A stretch of DNA of 64,000 nt, from NCBI GenBank assembly GCA_013350335.1, contig CM023533.1:27510869-27574868 (forward strand), in the 5' to 3' direction. Position 1 is the first letter of the stretch; each line of letters starts with the position of its first letter. Origin of the DNA: Chimonanthus salicifolius (taxonomy: Eukaryota; Streptophyta; Magnoliopsida; Laurales; Calycanthaceae). The translations under genes were made by a program, and so were the position numbers. This document shows positions 46,739 to 59,200 of the stretch, piece after piece. Under the pieces are notes generated by a model. The model was not told the DNA's origin and ran no database searches. It saw only the letters and a program-made list of their open reading frames with translations.

Positions 46739-48319
46739 ATGGCAACCATGAGAAGTCTAACGTTATTCATCCTTCTTGTCTGCTCATTCTTGACTTGCAA
46801 TGGCAGTGAAGATCTCCTTTCATGCTTATTTTCAAGAGGAGTGGAGAATTTCACTACTCTCAACAATCCAAGTTACTATCATTTCCTCAATTTCTCTTTT
46901 TATAGTCTCCGGTTCTCTGGACCTGATTACCGCAAACCTTTTGCAGTGATCTTGCCTGAAAATAAACAGCAACTGGTGGTTGCAGTACAGTGCAGTCGGA
47001 AATGGAATTGGGTAATCAGATTAAGGAGTGGAGGTCATGACTCTGAGGGCACATCATCGGTTGCCAATGAGCCATTTGTGATCATAGACATGATGAATCT
47101 AAACAGAGTGACGGTCGACTTGGAATCGGAGACAGCTTGGGTCGAAGGAGGCGCGACGTTGGGTGAGGTCTACCATGCAATTGGAATGTCAAGCAAGGTG
47201 CATGCATTTCCGGCGGGCACGTCTCCCACTATCGGGGTTGGTGGTCACCTGAGTGGTGGTGGCAATGGCATGTTGGCCAGGAAGTATGGGGAGGCAGCAG
47301 ATAATGTGGTAGACGCAATCTTGATCGATGGCGATGGGAATGTTTTCGATCGTGAAATGATGCCTCGCGATGTTTTTTGGGCGATCCGAGGGGGTGGAGG
47401 AGGAAGTTGGGGTGCGATTTACGCCTGGAAGATTCGATTAGTCCGAGTACCAGAAAATGTCACGGCTTTCAGCATCAATAGAAACAACACAAGAAGCTCT
47501 GCTGTGGATTTGGTGAACAAATGGCAATTGTTAGCCCCTGTTCTAGAGGATGATTTTTACTTGGAAATGTTTGTCACTGTAGGAACCAAATCATCGGATA
47601 TTTCCACGACTTTTCTCGGACTGTATCAGGGGCCCAAAGCATCAGCATTCGATTCTATAACTCGAAATTTTCCTGAATTGGGTGCAGCCGAACACGATCT
47701 CATCGAAATGAGTTGGATTGAATCCATTGTCTATCTCAGTGTTCCAAAAAAGGTATCCACAGTTGACGACTTGATGATCAGATCATATCCTAAAGCGTTC
47801 ATCAAGTCCAAATTCGATTATGTAAGGGACCCAATTCCCATCCAAGGACTAGAAGGTGCTCTGGAGACGTTTGCAGGTGAACCCACATCGGTTTTTTCAT
47901 TTATCCCCTATGGTGGGATGGTAGGCAGGATAGCAAGCGATGAGATTGCATTTCCACACAGAAAGGGTAACCTCTATAGCATTATCTACATGTTTATTTG
48001 GAATGAAGAGGACAATTGGAGAAGCAACCGGTACTTGGATCGAATTCATGGCCTTTATGACTACATGACACCCTTTGTGTCTAAGGATCCAAGAGCTGTT
48101 TATGTGAATAATGTGGACCTTGATCTAGGAGTGATGGATTGGATGAATGACAGTATATCTAGGATTGATGCTGTGGAGATAGCAAGGGCTTGGGGTGAGA
48201 AGTATTTCTTGGGCAACTATGACCGATTGGTCAACGCCAAAACTTTGATTGATCCAAACAATGTGTTTCGACACCCACAGAGCATTCCTCCCCTACCCAA
48301 CTCTAAGGGATTGAAGTAA
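46739..48319 (+). CDS. berberine-bridge-enzyme-like FAD oxidoreductase, Cys-to-Ser variant
   Basis: Intronless, 526 residues. BBE-like enzymes oxidise sugars, monolignols, alkaloids and other metabolites, usually secreted or in endomembranes. The start at 46739 (ACCATGGCA context) puts a signal peptide first (MATMRSLTLFILLVCSFLTC); an upstream in-frame Met at 46631 would add 36 residues that spoil it. FAD-binding domain about 65-235: SGGHDSEG supplies the flavin-linking His100, but the usual Cys of AGxCPTxGVGGH is Ser162 (FPAGTSPTIGVGGH), so only single-site covalent FAD is expected. The residue three after it, the oxygen gatekeeper position, is Ile165. BBE C-terminal domain about 455-520: YVNNVDLDLG, NYDRLVNAK, SIPPLP. 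Possible N-glycosylation at Asn37, 51, 240 and 470. Substrate unknown. Confidence 0.93.
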   Translation: MATMRSLTLFILLVCSFLTCNGSEDLLSCLFSRGVENFTTLNNPSYYHFLNFSFYSLRFSGPDYRKPFAVILPENKQQLVVAVQCSRKWNWVIRLRSGGHDSEGTSSVANEPFVIIDMMNLNRVTVDLESETAWVEGGATLGEVYHAIGMSSKVHAFPAGTSPTIGVGGHLSGGGNGMLARKYGEAADNVVDAILIDGDGNVFDREMMPRDVFWAIRGGGGGSWGAIYAWKIRLVRVPENVTAFSINRNNTRSSAVDLVNKWQLLAPVLEDDFYLEMFVTVGTKSSDISTTFLGLYQGPKASAFDSITRNFPELGAAEHDLIEMSWIESIVYLSVPKKVSTVDDLMIRSYPKAFIKSKFDYVRDPIPIQGLEGALETFAGEPTSVFSFIPYGGMVGRIASDEIAFPHRKGNLYSIIYMFIWNEEDNWRSNRYLDRIHGLYDYMTPFVSKDPRAVYVNNVDLDLGVMDWMNDSISRIDAVEIARAWGEKYFLGNYDRLVNAKTLIDPNNVFRHPQSIPPLPNSKGLK

Positions 48320-48460
48320 TGGCCAGGAACCCGCTTCAGGAAGCGTGAGTACTGAGTTCGATTCCCACTCTACTTCAAAAAGTCACTCCCTGTAAAGTTA
48401 CTAGGTGTGTGTGGCTAGGGGTCTCTTGAGCATTCAATAATAAGTTTTACAAAACAAGGT
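48317..48460 (+). mobile_element. tRNA-derived SINE abutting the oxidase stop codon
   Basis: TAATGGCCAGGAACC (A-box-like) begins at the TAA stop, followed by CTGAGTTCGATTCCC, a near-perfect B box, and AGTTACTAGGTGTGTGTGG. The element at 32225-32400 has the same layout. Target duplication not found, so the ends are approximate. Confidence 0.65.
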
Positions 48461-48469
48461 CTTTCAAAG

Positions 48470-51450
48470 TTATAACTTGCCAATGTATGCAGGACATTGT
48501 AGATTTTCATGTTTTAGCTTATGTAGCAGAGGGGGATGAAGGGCGTCTTCCTTGTGTATAAATGGTCTTCTAAGTATATAACTAGTTATTTCCTACTGAT
48601 TGTGCTTGTAATGATATTTGTTATTGATTGTATTTGTATTGAAACCCTGCTCATGTATGCAGAAATTTGAGATTTTTAGCCAGCAAGACCTAAAAACCTT
48701 CAGTGAGATTGGTAAGAAATCTCAAGTTTTGACTGATGTTTATTTGCAAATAGTTGTTTTTTGACTAGGCATGTTGAGAACTTGAGATTGATTGTCTTCT
48801 CTTCCTCTAATGTGATCAGATTGGCTAAGTAGATAATTCCATCTTGCATAATTTTTTCAATTAGAAATGCAAATATGGGGGAAAGGTGAATCCCATCAGT
48901 TGTTTGAGAGTGGGTTTTGAGGAAGCACATCCTAAATTTTATGATGATGATCATAAATTTCATCTTACCCCAATTAGATGATTAATATTAAGTTGCAAGA
49001 ACGTATAAGCTTGTAATTATTCTAGATGGACTCCTTCATGATATGATCGCCTGAAGTAATCTTGAGTATACCAACCATAAGGTGAGATTGATGAACTTGT
49101 TTTATGGATTGAGTCACTTGCCATTATCATGTTTGTCCTTTAATTAAATTTATAAAAACTGTTTTCTCAACATGCATCATGGGGAACTATAGTGCAGACT
49201 AAGTTCAAAGAATATTATTAATTATTTGATGAATAAAGATAAACAAATTAATAGAGAAAATGATGTTTTTTTATACAAGAGACATCATCAGCTGATGATC
49301 GTAAGGCAAAAGGATAAATTCAGTGTTTTTTGTTATAAAAAATATCAGTATTCCTTCGTCACGTAGATGATAATGATTGCTATTATTTTTTGGAAGCTTA
49401 TGGATCCAAACAAAAACATTTAATTAATTAACTCAATTATTGAATGAAGTGGGCTACTAAAATCAACACCCAAATAATCACTGTACGACTTGTATAACTT
49501 TGAAGTTTGAAAGCCACATATATTAATTTTTTAGTGTGGAAGAATGCGACTTGAAGGAAAAAAAGAGAGTAAAGTTATACTTGTTTATGCAAAGAGGAAA
49601 CTCATAAGATTTCGACTAAGATTTGATGAATCCAGTGTTAATCTAGATCCTTAGATTTGGATTTGAATATTTGATGAATCCTCTTTCTAAGAAAATGAAA
49701 TAATAATAATAATAAGGAATGATGGATCACGTGGAGATACTCGACGGCTCGACGCAATATCATTAGTTGTGTATATTTGTCATTTCTTATAAATATTTTA
49801 TCTTAATCAATGATAGATACCATCGATAGTTTAATATTACTGATAATATCTCCGTCGTCGTCAGTTTAACACAATTAATTCTCCACACACTATAATACTT
49901 CATTATAATATCAGAGTTTATTGATTCAACATTAATTATAGAATCATTGATCATTAAACTTAATGTTCAACAAACTTGAACAATATAACCATAAGATCTG
50001 GATCGATTAATGCTTGATACATGGATTAACTTTAATGTAGAAATCATAAACACAATAATAAGACATAACTGGATCCATTTGGAGAAGAAAATGATTTGTA
50101 GAACTTCCCTTTGATGCCTTGAGGGTTCCTAAAGATTAAAATCGAAGAGAATATACGTAAGGTTTCTACCTTTTTCTTTCTTAATGCCCCTCTCCAAATT
50201 TCGTGAATGGAGAGAGGCCTCATTTATAGACAAAGAGATGACCCAAAGGCAAGTAGCACCTAACAAAATAGGGAACGAACCTACCGTTTTCCTGATTTAA
50301 TATCCTTTATGTGGAGCCTCAAATATTTATGTGGGTTATGTTTAGTCTTACACACAAATATATATATTTAGATTATTGTTGCTCTAATTAACTTATTGTT
50401 ATATGGGCTGACACAATAATAGTAATTACAAACTCAGGTTCATTACTGGTGCCTCCACTCTATTTTCCACGCATATTTAAGGCCATGTTTATTAAATATA
50501 TTTTTTCTAAAATACAAGAATTTCTCACATTTATTTACATGAATTTTCTGAGAATCTAATTTTTAGGACCAATTTTCTCTAGAAAAGTAGTCTAAAAGTT
50601 TTCATTTATGATGTATGACCTATGGAGAGATGCTTTCCTCAAAAAATTTATGAAACAATCTGACATGACCAAATAAATCTTATTAATCTTAGTTACACAC
50701 ATATCAATTTCATCTATTTATTAAATGGATTGATATGACCCAACTAAACCTAAATGAGTTAATCCTACTTGATTCATTTATTAAATAAATTAGTTACATT
50801 TGACTAAAATTAAATGGAATGGCTTAATTTTCCTCATTTACAAAATAGATTGACTCAATAAGTCTAACCCATCTATTAAATAGATTAATCTGGTCTGAGT
50901 AGATGACCAAATTTAATGGGTTAACCCAACTCACTTAATTCAATTTCATTTAAATCAAACCTCAGCACAACTTATTAAATGGGTTGATCATAAATATGAT
51001 GATCTAACCCATATATGATGTAAACCTTTATTAAATTAGTTAACTCGATATGAGTATCTGATCGGCTAAACAAGTTTAAATAGGTTAACTCAACTGCCCA
51101 TAGTGAATCAAACGTAACTTGCATCTAATGCAAACCATTTATTAGATAGATTAACTCAACTCGATCTATTTATTTAACAGGTGGGCCAGGTCTGAATACT
51201 CTGAAATGGGTTTGCCCCATAATTAAGATAATTTATTTTCTAAATGGTTGGTCACACCTTGAAACTTAATAAAAATTAAATAGGTTGACCCACTTGACTC
51301 AGTTATTAATCAGTAAACTTAACTTACTAGATATCAGTTTACACGAATATAATCATTAGAAATTTTTTAAACAAAAAATAATTTTTTATAAGAAGCGATT
51401 TCCTCATTAAAATTTAATTTTTAAGGAAACCAAAAATGTGCCCGACTGCC
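48470..51450. other. spacer between oxidase and transporter genes, part 1
   Basis: Contains the oxidase 3' region. No other gene supported. A degenerate repeat occupies 50680-51340. Confidence 0.5.
50680..51340. repeat. degenerate tandem-like ATTAAATGGGTTGACCCAAC repeat
   Basis: About ten loose repeats of TTATTAAAT(A/G)G(A/G)TTGAC followed by CCAACT or CTCAAC, spaced some 50-70 bp apart. Similar wording to 10440-10800. Origin not identified. Confidence 0.6.
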
Positions 51451-52139
51451 CGTAATGATCTATGCGCTGTCCGATCCCAAGTCATTCCACTCAGAGCGGG
51501 ATTGTAGCTCAGTATTTCATTGCGTAATCAACGTCTTAATTGCTAGATTAATCATGTTAATACCTATTTCTTGCCAGGATGAAGGCCCAAGCCAACTCTG
51601 TGATTCAAGCTTGCATTTTTTACGTCGCCCTTTTACTTTCGAGTGTTTGATTGTCCCGAGGGTGTATCAGGTTTGCGTTAGTTCTCTTGAGGAGTTGTAT
51701 TTCCTTCTTTTGTATTGCACTTCTGATGTTTTTCTTATTAATATATTAACCATTAAAAAAAAAAGATTTGTGTAAAACCGTTGAAAAAAAAGAAGAAAAA
51801 AGAAGAAGAAAAAGACTATTCTTATATTATATTGGAGGAAAAAACCAGAGGTTCATTTCCTTTATCTTCAACCTTAATTTCATGGAGATGAAGTTTAGAG
51901 CCTTGGATGTGGTCCTACTTGTGAGTTGCCAGAATTTTACCTTTTTAAGTAGTTGTTGATGGCTGTCCGGCTTAAGTATAAAACAACTCAAGCTTCGAAT
52001 TTAGACCCCCTCTTAAAGGAAGGCCTAAATTTTCGTGCGTTAGAGACTCTCTTTCTCTCTCGCCACTTCTCTCTTAGTGCTCTCTCTCATAGAGAAAATG
52101 GATTTATATCAACTATGATTACAACTAAAATGGATATAG
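51451..52139. other. unidentified sequence with weak open frames
   Basis: Open frames of 106, 63 and 73 codons overlap or follow one another here but show no recognisable motif. The stretch around 51690-51760 ends in a T-rich then A-rich run like the 3' end of an old retroposon. No gene called. Confidence 0.35.
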
Positions 52140-52770
52140 CATCTATATTTAATGAAAGTCGTAAAATTTATTGAAAAAACAATTTGATGAAAATGTCGAT
52201 GATGAATCAACGCAATCACTCGAAGAATCTTTTAGAGTTAGTTATTTTTTATATATAGTTAGATCAAGTGATTTCTTCAATTCAAAGTAGGTTTGAACAA
52301 TTTAAAAAATATGAAGATATTTTTGGTTTTTTATTTAATTTTAACAAATTAAAATCATTAAATGAAGATAGGTTAAAAAAATATTATCTTGATCTTGAAT
52401 TTCTTTTGGAATATAACAAGGTTTCTAATATAGATGGTTTAGATTTGTTTTCAGAGTTAAAAGTCTTAAGAGAAATTTTACAAACAAAAATAATAACTCT
52501 AACTGAAATTCTGGATTATATTAAAAGACTAGATTCTTTTTCAAATGCTTATATTGAATATTGAATATTATTGACAATACCTATAACAGTTTCTTCTGTA
52601 GAATTTTTTTTTTTCAAAACTAAAATTGATAAAATCTTATTTACGATCAACAATTTCATAAGAAAAATTAAGTGAATTAGCCATATTATCAATTGAATAC
52701 GATATTTAACAAAACTTGAATATAAAAATTTAATTAGTATTTTGCATCTCAAAAAGCAAGAAAAATAAAT
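52140..52770 (+). pseudogene. decayed hAT transposase (ZMYM1/DUF4371-like), C-terminal part
   Basis: A 98-codon frame at 52268-52564 reads as an all-helical, Leu/Lys-rich segment (SSIQSRFEQFKKYEDIFGFL; LKSLNEDRLKKYYLDLEFLL), followed after a stop by ILLTIPITVSSVEFFF. The latter corresponds to the I-L-L-T-I-P-V-T-V-A-S-A-E-R motif that opens the hAT C-terminal dimerisation domain. Upstream DIASIFNESRK and downstream FASQKARK also fit. Several stops and frameshifts; inactive. Confidence 0.7.
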
Positions 52771-53474
52771 TTTGCATAAATTCTTTTTTATATATAATTA
52801 AAATTTTAATTAAATATTACTTATAATAATAATTAAATATCAAGAAGGCCTCATTTTAAATTTTTCGCCTTAAGCCTCAACTTGTGTCAAGACGGCTTTG
52901 TGACAGCATGCTCTGACCGGAGTGACAAGGATCTGATTCACCATCAAAATTCTCAACTCCTGTCAAATAATCTATAAATGGTATTAATGATTCAACGACA
53001 CACATGCCGGAGCCCACATGGTTAGGTTGCGTTTGGATGAGAGGTAAATTTTGCATAGCTTTCCTTGTGTGAGAGTTTTTCTTGAACATGGTTTTTTTTA
53101 TCTTGTTTGGTAATTACAGTGAAAAAAGTATAAGAGGAAAAAAATGTATCCAAAGAGAGAGAGGTAAAGTGTTTATTCGGTTGAAAATGAATAAAATTTT
53201 ACCTTGCCGAGTGAGGAAAACCTTCTATCTTTTTCTTATTAAAGTTTCAAACACAAGCTTTGTAAGGGAAATTTTCAAGTTTATTGATTAATGCAAGGCA
53301 CCTGTCCAATACAATTTCTCAACCACTATACAATATATTTTAATCCATACTTGCATAATATAAAGCAAACTCTCCTCTTTGAGAATTTACAACGACATAT
53401 TTACAAAATCTTCTAAAAGAAAACTATTGTAGAGGAGTGGACAGAGAAGGCAACATTCTTGATATCATCTCTTT
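52771..53474. other. spacer and 3' UTR of the transporter gene
   Basis: AT-rich. The minus-strand transporter 3' UTR occupies the part next to 53475. No other gene. Confidence 0.5.
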
Positions 53475-56201
53475 CTACCTCTGTTGGAAATTCAGAACCT
53501 TGATGCAGTAGGCAAACATGAATGCAAAAAACACTGCGAAACCAACCAAGACAGCAGCAACAGGTCCCATAAAATCACTTTCATAGCCATAGTGGTCCTT
53601 TATATAGAGCTTTATTGACTGGTCAGGCCCATTGGGCACCTTGATTATATCTTCCAGGTCACCATACTGTGATGTGATTAGACCGTAGACAGTCCATGCC
53701 ACGGGGCAAATCCAATAATACCAGATCCACCATTTCGGAATCCTCTGCAATTCAACCATGAAAAATGAAATGAATAAGATCTTTATGCCACAATAAACAT
53801 GCCAAAAAGTGGTGTGGTGGCGTAGTTGGTCTGTTGATGGGGGGCATCAGATGGATGGCCTATAGCCTGGAAATTGTAGTGATTTGATGATAAAAGCATC
53901 CAAGATTTTGTAGGCCATTTGTTTTTCTTTCTCATTTTGCTCAATGAATCTATGAACCCCCATTTGTACATCAACAGTCAAAATGTTACCTGGCGTCCAA
54001 ACCTCTTGGACTTGTGGACCATGGTTGGATGATTGAAAGTTACAAAGGTCCATATGTATAGTTTGAAAATTGACAGAGCTCCATGAAGCCTGAGTGCTAC
54101 CAAAATATTCTTCAAAATTGAAAATACCGATCTAGAAGAGAAGGCAGACTTACTGGTCTGGGGATGAAGAAACCAGAGAAGAGGTTGAACAATGCATAGA
54201 AGGCTGCAGCAAAGATGGCTGCAACTTGGTGGTTTGGAGTGATGGACACAGTCATCATGCCATAGTAAGTGAAATAGAGGAATGTGAAGAATGTGATGAA
54301 GAAGAACCAGAGGAACTTCGCCGCTGTCCACTGGAAGCTCACCATGCCATAAACAATAAGTGTATAGTATGTGGTTTGGACGAATACATACGGTACTTCC
54401 ATGATCACCTGCATCAAAACAGACAGGATTTTAGAAATTAGACTGCTGCACGACCTTGAACTCGATTTCATTATCCCATCTATGGAGCACACATTCTTTT
54501 GGTGAACTAGCTCCATCTCTTGATCCATCCAATTGACAGATTGCAAATGGAAAACTGCAGCTGATTGCCTTCATTTAATGAGCTCAAAATCAGATGGTTT
54601 CAATCTCATGAGTTGGCCTTTTTTTCTTTTTTCTTTTGGTGGTGGGGATGGGAATGTTATGAAGAGTTTAGGTCCATAAAGGTTAGAACCCCACCTAAAG
54701 CTTCTCAGGGTGTGAAGATTGTAATATTGAGGATTTGAAGATTATATTTTCTTGTGTAGTCCTTTTAGCTGACGGACCTTATTATGGGCATGTTGGTGAG
54801 CTATAAAATTACCTGAGCAAGTGCGTATGGCAAGGCTGAGTACATCCCTGCTGCTTTTTCTCTGTAAAAAACTGTCCTCTCAATGGATACAATCGGTTGG
54901 ACAGTCGAGCAGTTGTTGATACCAACAAAAAGGACAGCCGCGTACATTGCCCCAATGATAACAGTTAGATCATTTGAACTTTCCCTGCATCACAAAGTTT
55001 GACATAGTTCAGCCATAACACTCGAACCATATGAATTTACTGCAAAGTTCTTATGCTAGGAAGAAACTGCTCCTTACCTTTTGGTTCCAATCTTCCAAAA
55101 GATCGTGCCTACTATTAGAGAAGCTACTAGGGTGAAGAAGTATCTGACAAGATTGTAGTCTGGGCTTCTCCAGTAGGTTAGCCATTGCTTCCAAAGGCAA
55201 GATTTGAACTGCCCAAATGTAGATTGAGAATATTGTGTAGGGAAGTAGAGGTCTTTTGCTCCAGGGGGAGGGGTGCTTAGCTCCTTTACCAGCGTCTTGT
55301 TTCTCCTACAGTGATGATAACAGCAACAAATTTGTTAGTTAATAACCAAGTTTAATAATGAACAAATAACACTTAGGTTGGTTCAAACCCACATCAATGA
55401 CTTAAATATGTGTTATCATTAAGCTGATTATTTTGGAATTACATTTGCTTTTGTGCAAGCATGTGGATAATATAGTAGGTTCTGAGACAAACTAATTTAT
55501 GGATAAAAAATGGAGCCTCAGAAGTTTCCATATCATGAAACTATGACAAGTAATACTAAATATTGACAAATTATCATTAAGATGGCGAATTGGCCCATGT
55601 CAGAATCTTCCACTTGATTGCTTTTCCAAAATTCTTTCACCCTGCAGTTTGCTATTTATTAAAATTGAACCTATTAATAGGAGGCTATTGATCACTTACT
55701 GATGCAAAGATGATGACTTGTAGTACTCAGCAAAATCAATTCCCAATCGGACTTCAGCAGCAATTGAGCTTGCTTCAAGCATCCATGTTGCTGGGTTGTA
55801 CTTTTCTTTGATTTTTGCAACTCCTGGAATTGCCTGAGTAAAATAGGTGACCATAGGAGTTAGATCATTGTTTGAATTTGCCTCAAGTACCTTTGTAGCA
55901 GCAACTAGCAAAAATATTTGGTTCAAAGTAGAGCAAGGAAAGTGCCATACCTCGAAGTAATCAATTATTTGGTGAGAGTGCTTGCCCAGAGGTCCTGAAT
56001 ATATCACTTGCCCTCCTCTTTTCATCAGCAGCAGCTGTAATATTTCACAAATTTCAAAGTTTAATCAATTTGTGGTAAAACAACTGAAAACAGACAAAAT
56101 GTGTCTCCAAAGTGTTGGTGGATTCAGCAACTCATAATCACGGAGGGCCATTAATTGATTTTTTACAACACCAAATGTGAACTAGCTTAAATACTTAACT
56201 A

Positions 56202-56249
<48 letters not shown>

Positions 56250-59200
56250 GTTACCTCATCAAAGGCTTCAAAGATGTCAATACTAGGTTGGTGGATGGTG
56301 CAAACAACTGTTCGACCAGTGTCAACTGTGTTCCTCACAGTCCTCATAACAATAGCAGCTGCCCTTGCATCAAGACCAGATGTTGGTTCATCCATGAAGA
56401 TGATTGCAGGGTTAGCAACCAGCTCCACGGCTATTGTCAACCTCTTCCTCTGTTCTGTCGACAGCCCTGAGATACCAGGGAGCCCCACTATTGCATCTTT
56501 GAGATTACCAAGCTCTACCAATTCCATCACTTCATCAACAAAGATCTGAAAAACAAATTATAGTAACATTTATTTCAACACTCTATACTTGACCATGTAG
56601 AAAACCAAATACCAAATGAATTGAATACGCACGACTCCCCATCTTGAACCACTTGGCACAACCAAAGGAGGAATGAAGGGATTTCCTTTTCTTGGGTAGA
56701 ATATTGAAGGGATCTTTTATGGTGTAAGTTTGATGAACTTCAATGGATCATCAACAGCAGTAAAAGATGCAAGTGATCTCAACAACCATTGGATACTTTT
56801 CGGCTGATGATGTCACATTCGTGTTCCCTCCACAATTTAGCAAAGAAAACAGTACTGAAACAACAAGAACCTCACCATTTTCTCTTCCTTGTTGACCTCC
56901 TTAGGAAGACGAAGGAACGCAGAGTAGATCAAGGATTCCCTAACAGTGACTTGGGGAGAGTGAATATCATTTTGTTCACAATAACCAGAAATCCTTGCAA
57001 AAGTCTCTTGGTTCTTAGGGAAGCCAGAGATTTTAATGTCTCCTTCAATGTATCCTCCTGTCTTTCTTCCGGCAAGAACATCCATGAGGGTTGTCTTCCC
57101 AGCACCACTAACTCCCATCAGTGCAGTCAAGACACCAGGCCTGAAAGCCCCCGTCACACCCCTGAGCAACTGGAGCCTGTCTTCTGTCACTCCTTGGTCT
57201 TTCATTTCCTGTGACAATCAAAGTTGTTTGTTACTTGGTACTACATTAAAAAAGCTACTTCATGGCAAGATAAGCTACTTAATCCACTTGAGCTACTTAC
57301 TGCAGGCATGTCGACGTAGTATTTTACATCGTCGAATGTCATGGCTTGAGGAACAAAAGGAAGCACCATTCCTCTCTTCGGAGCAACACCTGTTGCTAAC
57401 TCAATTCCTGAGTCAGCATTTTTACTTAGTCCTCCAGTGCCTTTACTGCTGATATGTGGAATGTCCATTTCTTCTGACAAATCCAATAGCAATAAAATTT
57501 TCTTCAATAAATTGAATGGGATGTAGTCTTTGAAAATCGAATTCCATGTATACATTTCAACAAGGAAAGTCTTGTTAAGTATACTTACTCGTCATTTTAC
57601 CATTCTTATCATTTTCTGCTTCCTCAGATATAACAGCTTGTGGTTTACCCAGTGCTGATAAAAGAAAAAGAAATTGTCATTCTCAAATCAAAAGGTTCAG
57701 TTTAGCACTACAAGCAAGATCTTATAGAACTAATTTAAGATCTGCATATTACATAGTTACCCTTAAATAGGCTGAAAAATACAGACAGTCTTAAGACTTC
57801 AAGGGTAGCAACATTACAAGATATGACAGCATTGGCATGATCAAAGTGAAGCCTTTCATCATGTTTTATCATGTAATGTAGCTACTACATCCTTAGTAAC
57901 TTGAGAAGCCTCACACTGAAAGTTTCTAAAAATTAAATGTTTGCTTCTTTTAACACCAATAGAAAGAGAGAACTTACGATTTAGATACATGAGTGAAAGG
58001 GTAAAAAGAACGTTAAAAAGAATGACGAATCCCAAAAGTGCTGCAGACCCAATCCAAAACCAATAGCTTTCAGGGTATACATCCAAATTCTTCAGCACTG
58101 CCACTCCTAATTTTGTAACCCCATCTGATGCCTGTTGATGCAATTCCGTTCTTATTAGAGAAGGCATGATATAAAATAGATAAATAGTAGACGACAGTAG
58201 GAAATGTGTGAAGTACAGAATGTTAGGGGACTAAATCAAGATAAGGGGAAAATAACCCTTACCAACTTGTTCATCCATCTTGGTGCAAACATCTCATTGA
58301 CAGCCAAAGCATTGTAAGCATAGGTTAGAGGCGAAATCCAGTAACCCCATATCCACCACTTTGGAATTTCATCTGTCACAAAAATGCCATTGTAAGCTAA
58401 ATTCTAAACACTGTCATATTTATGAGGTGGATTATGTCTGTGCCCAAAGCCTCAAGATTTAGGCACATGGATGACTAAACAAAAGCGTTATTCCTGTCGG
58501 CCTTGAGTATTAGGCTTCCAGTTCAGTCAGGGCTTGAACCAAACATCTGCCTTTCTTGTCTTTGAATTTATTTTACAGCCTTTCTCAGGGGCAAACATGT
58601 AGGCGCTTGTTCAGAAATTCAGCACAGGGGGGGAAATTACAAAAGAGGTTCATGTCATCATAGAGGGAAAAGGTTGAGACCTTGAGGTAGGATGAACCCT
58701 CCAACCAAAAAGATAGCAAGTAGCATGAGAGCTCCTCCTGTGTTGGCAATGATCATGGTCCTGCATACTCCAGCTATCAGTCTAAAGAGACCAGCTGCCA
58801 TCTGTTGCACCAGAAATACTACCAGGAATTGCTTGAAGAACCTGCAACAAAGGAATGTGAAACGTTCATGTCCTTCACTTGGAAACAACAAATAGTTTTC
58901 TAGTCACCAATTTGAAATTTTAAAAAATGTGGGAACAATGGTTCACCTGCTGGCTTCAGGAGCAAATCCTATGGTGTAATATGTTGTCACCATCCACACT
59001 ATAGATTCCAGAACTGAAATGGGGATCCTCAGGAGGAAGGTTGGTAGAGTGAAAGTCCAAGCAGGGTAGAAGAGAAGGTCCCTCTGCTTGTAGAAAACAG
59101 GAAGCCTCAAAATGGTGAGAGAGAGCTCTGAAAATCCATTGAACATGTTGATGATCACTGCAAACAAAAGTGCTCCTATGTAAAGGACCCCATCATCTTC

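Noticed and set aside
51455..51775. 106-codon plus-strand frame
   Set aside because: No recognisable motif, no splice context and a T-rich low-complexity end; not supported as a gene.
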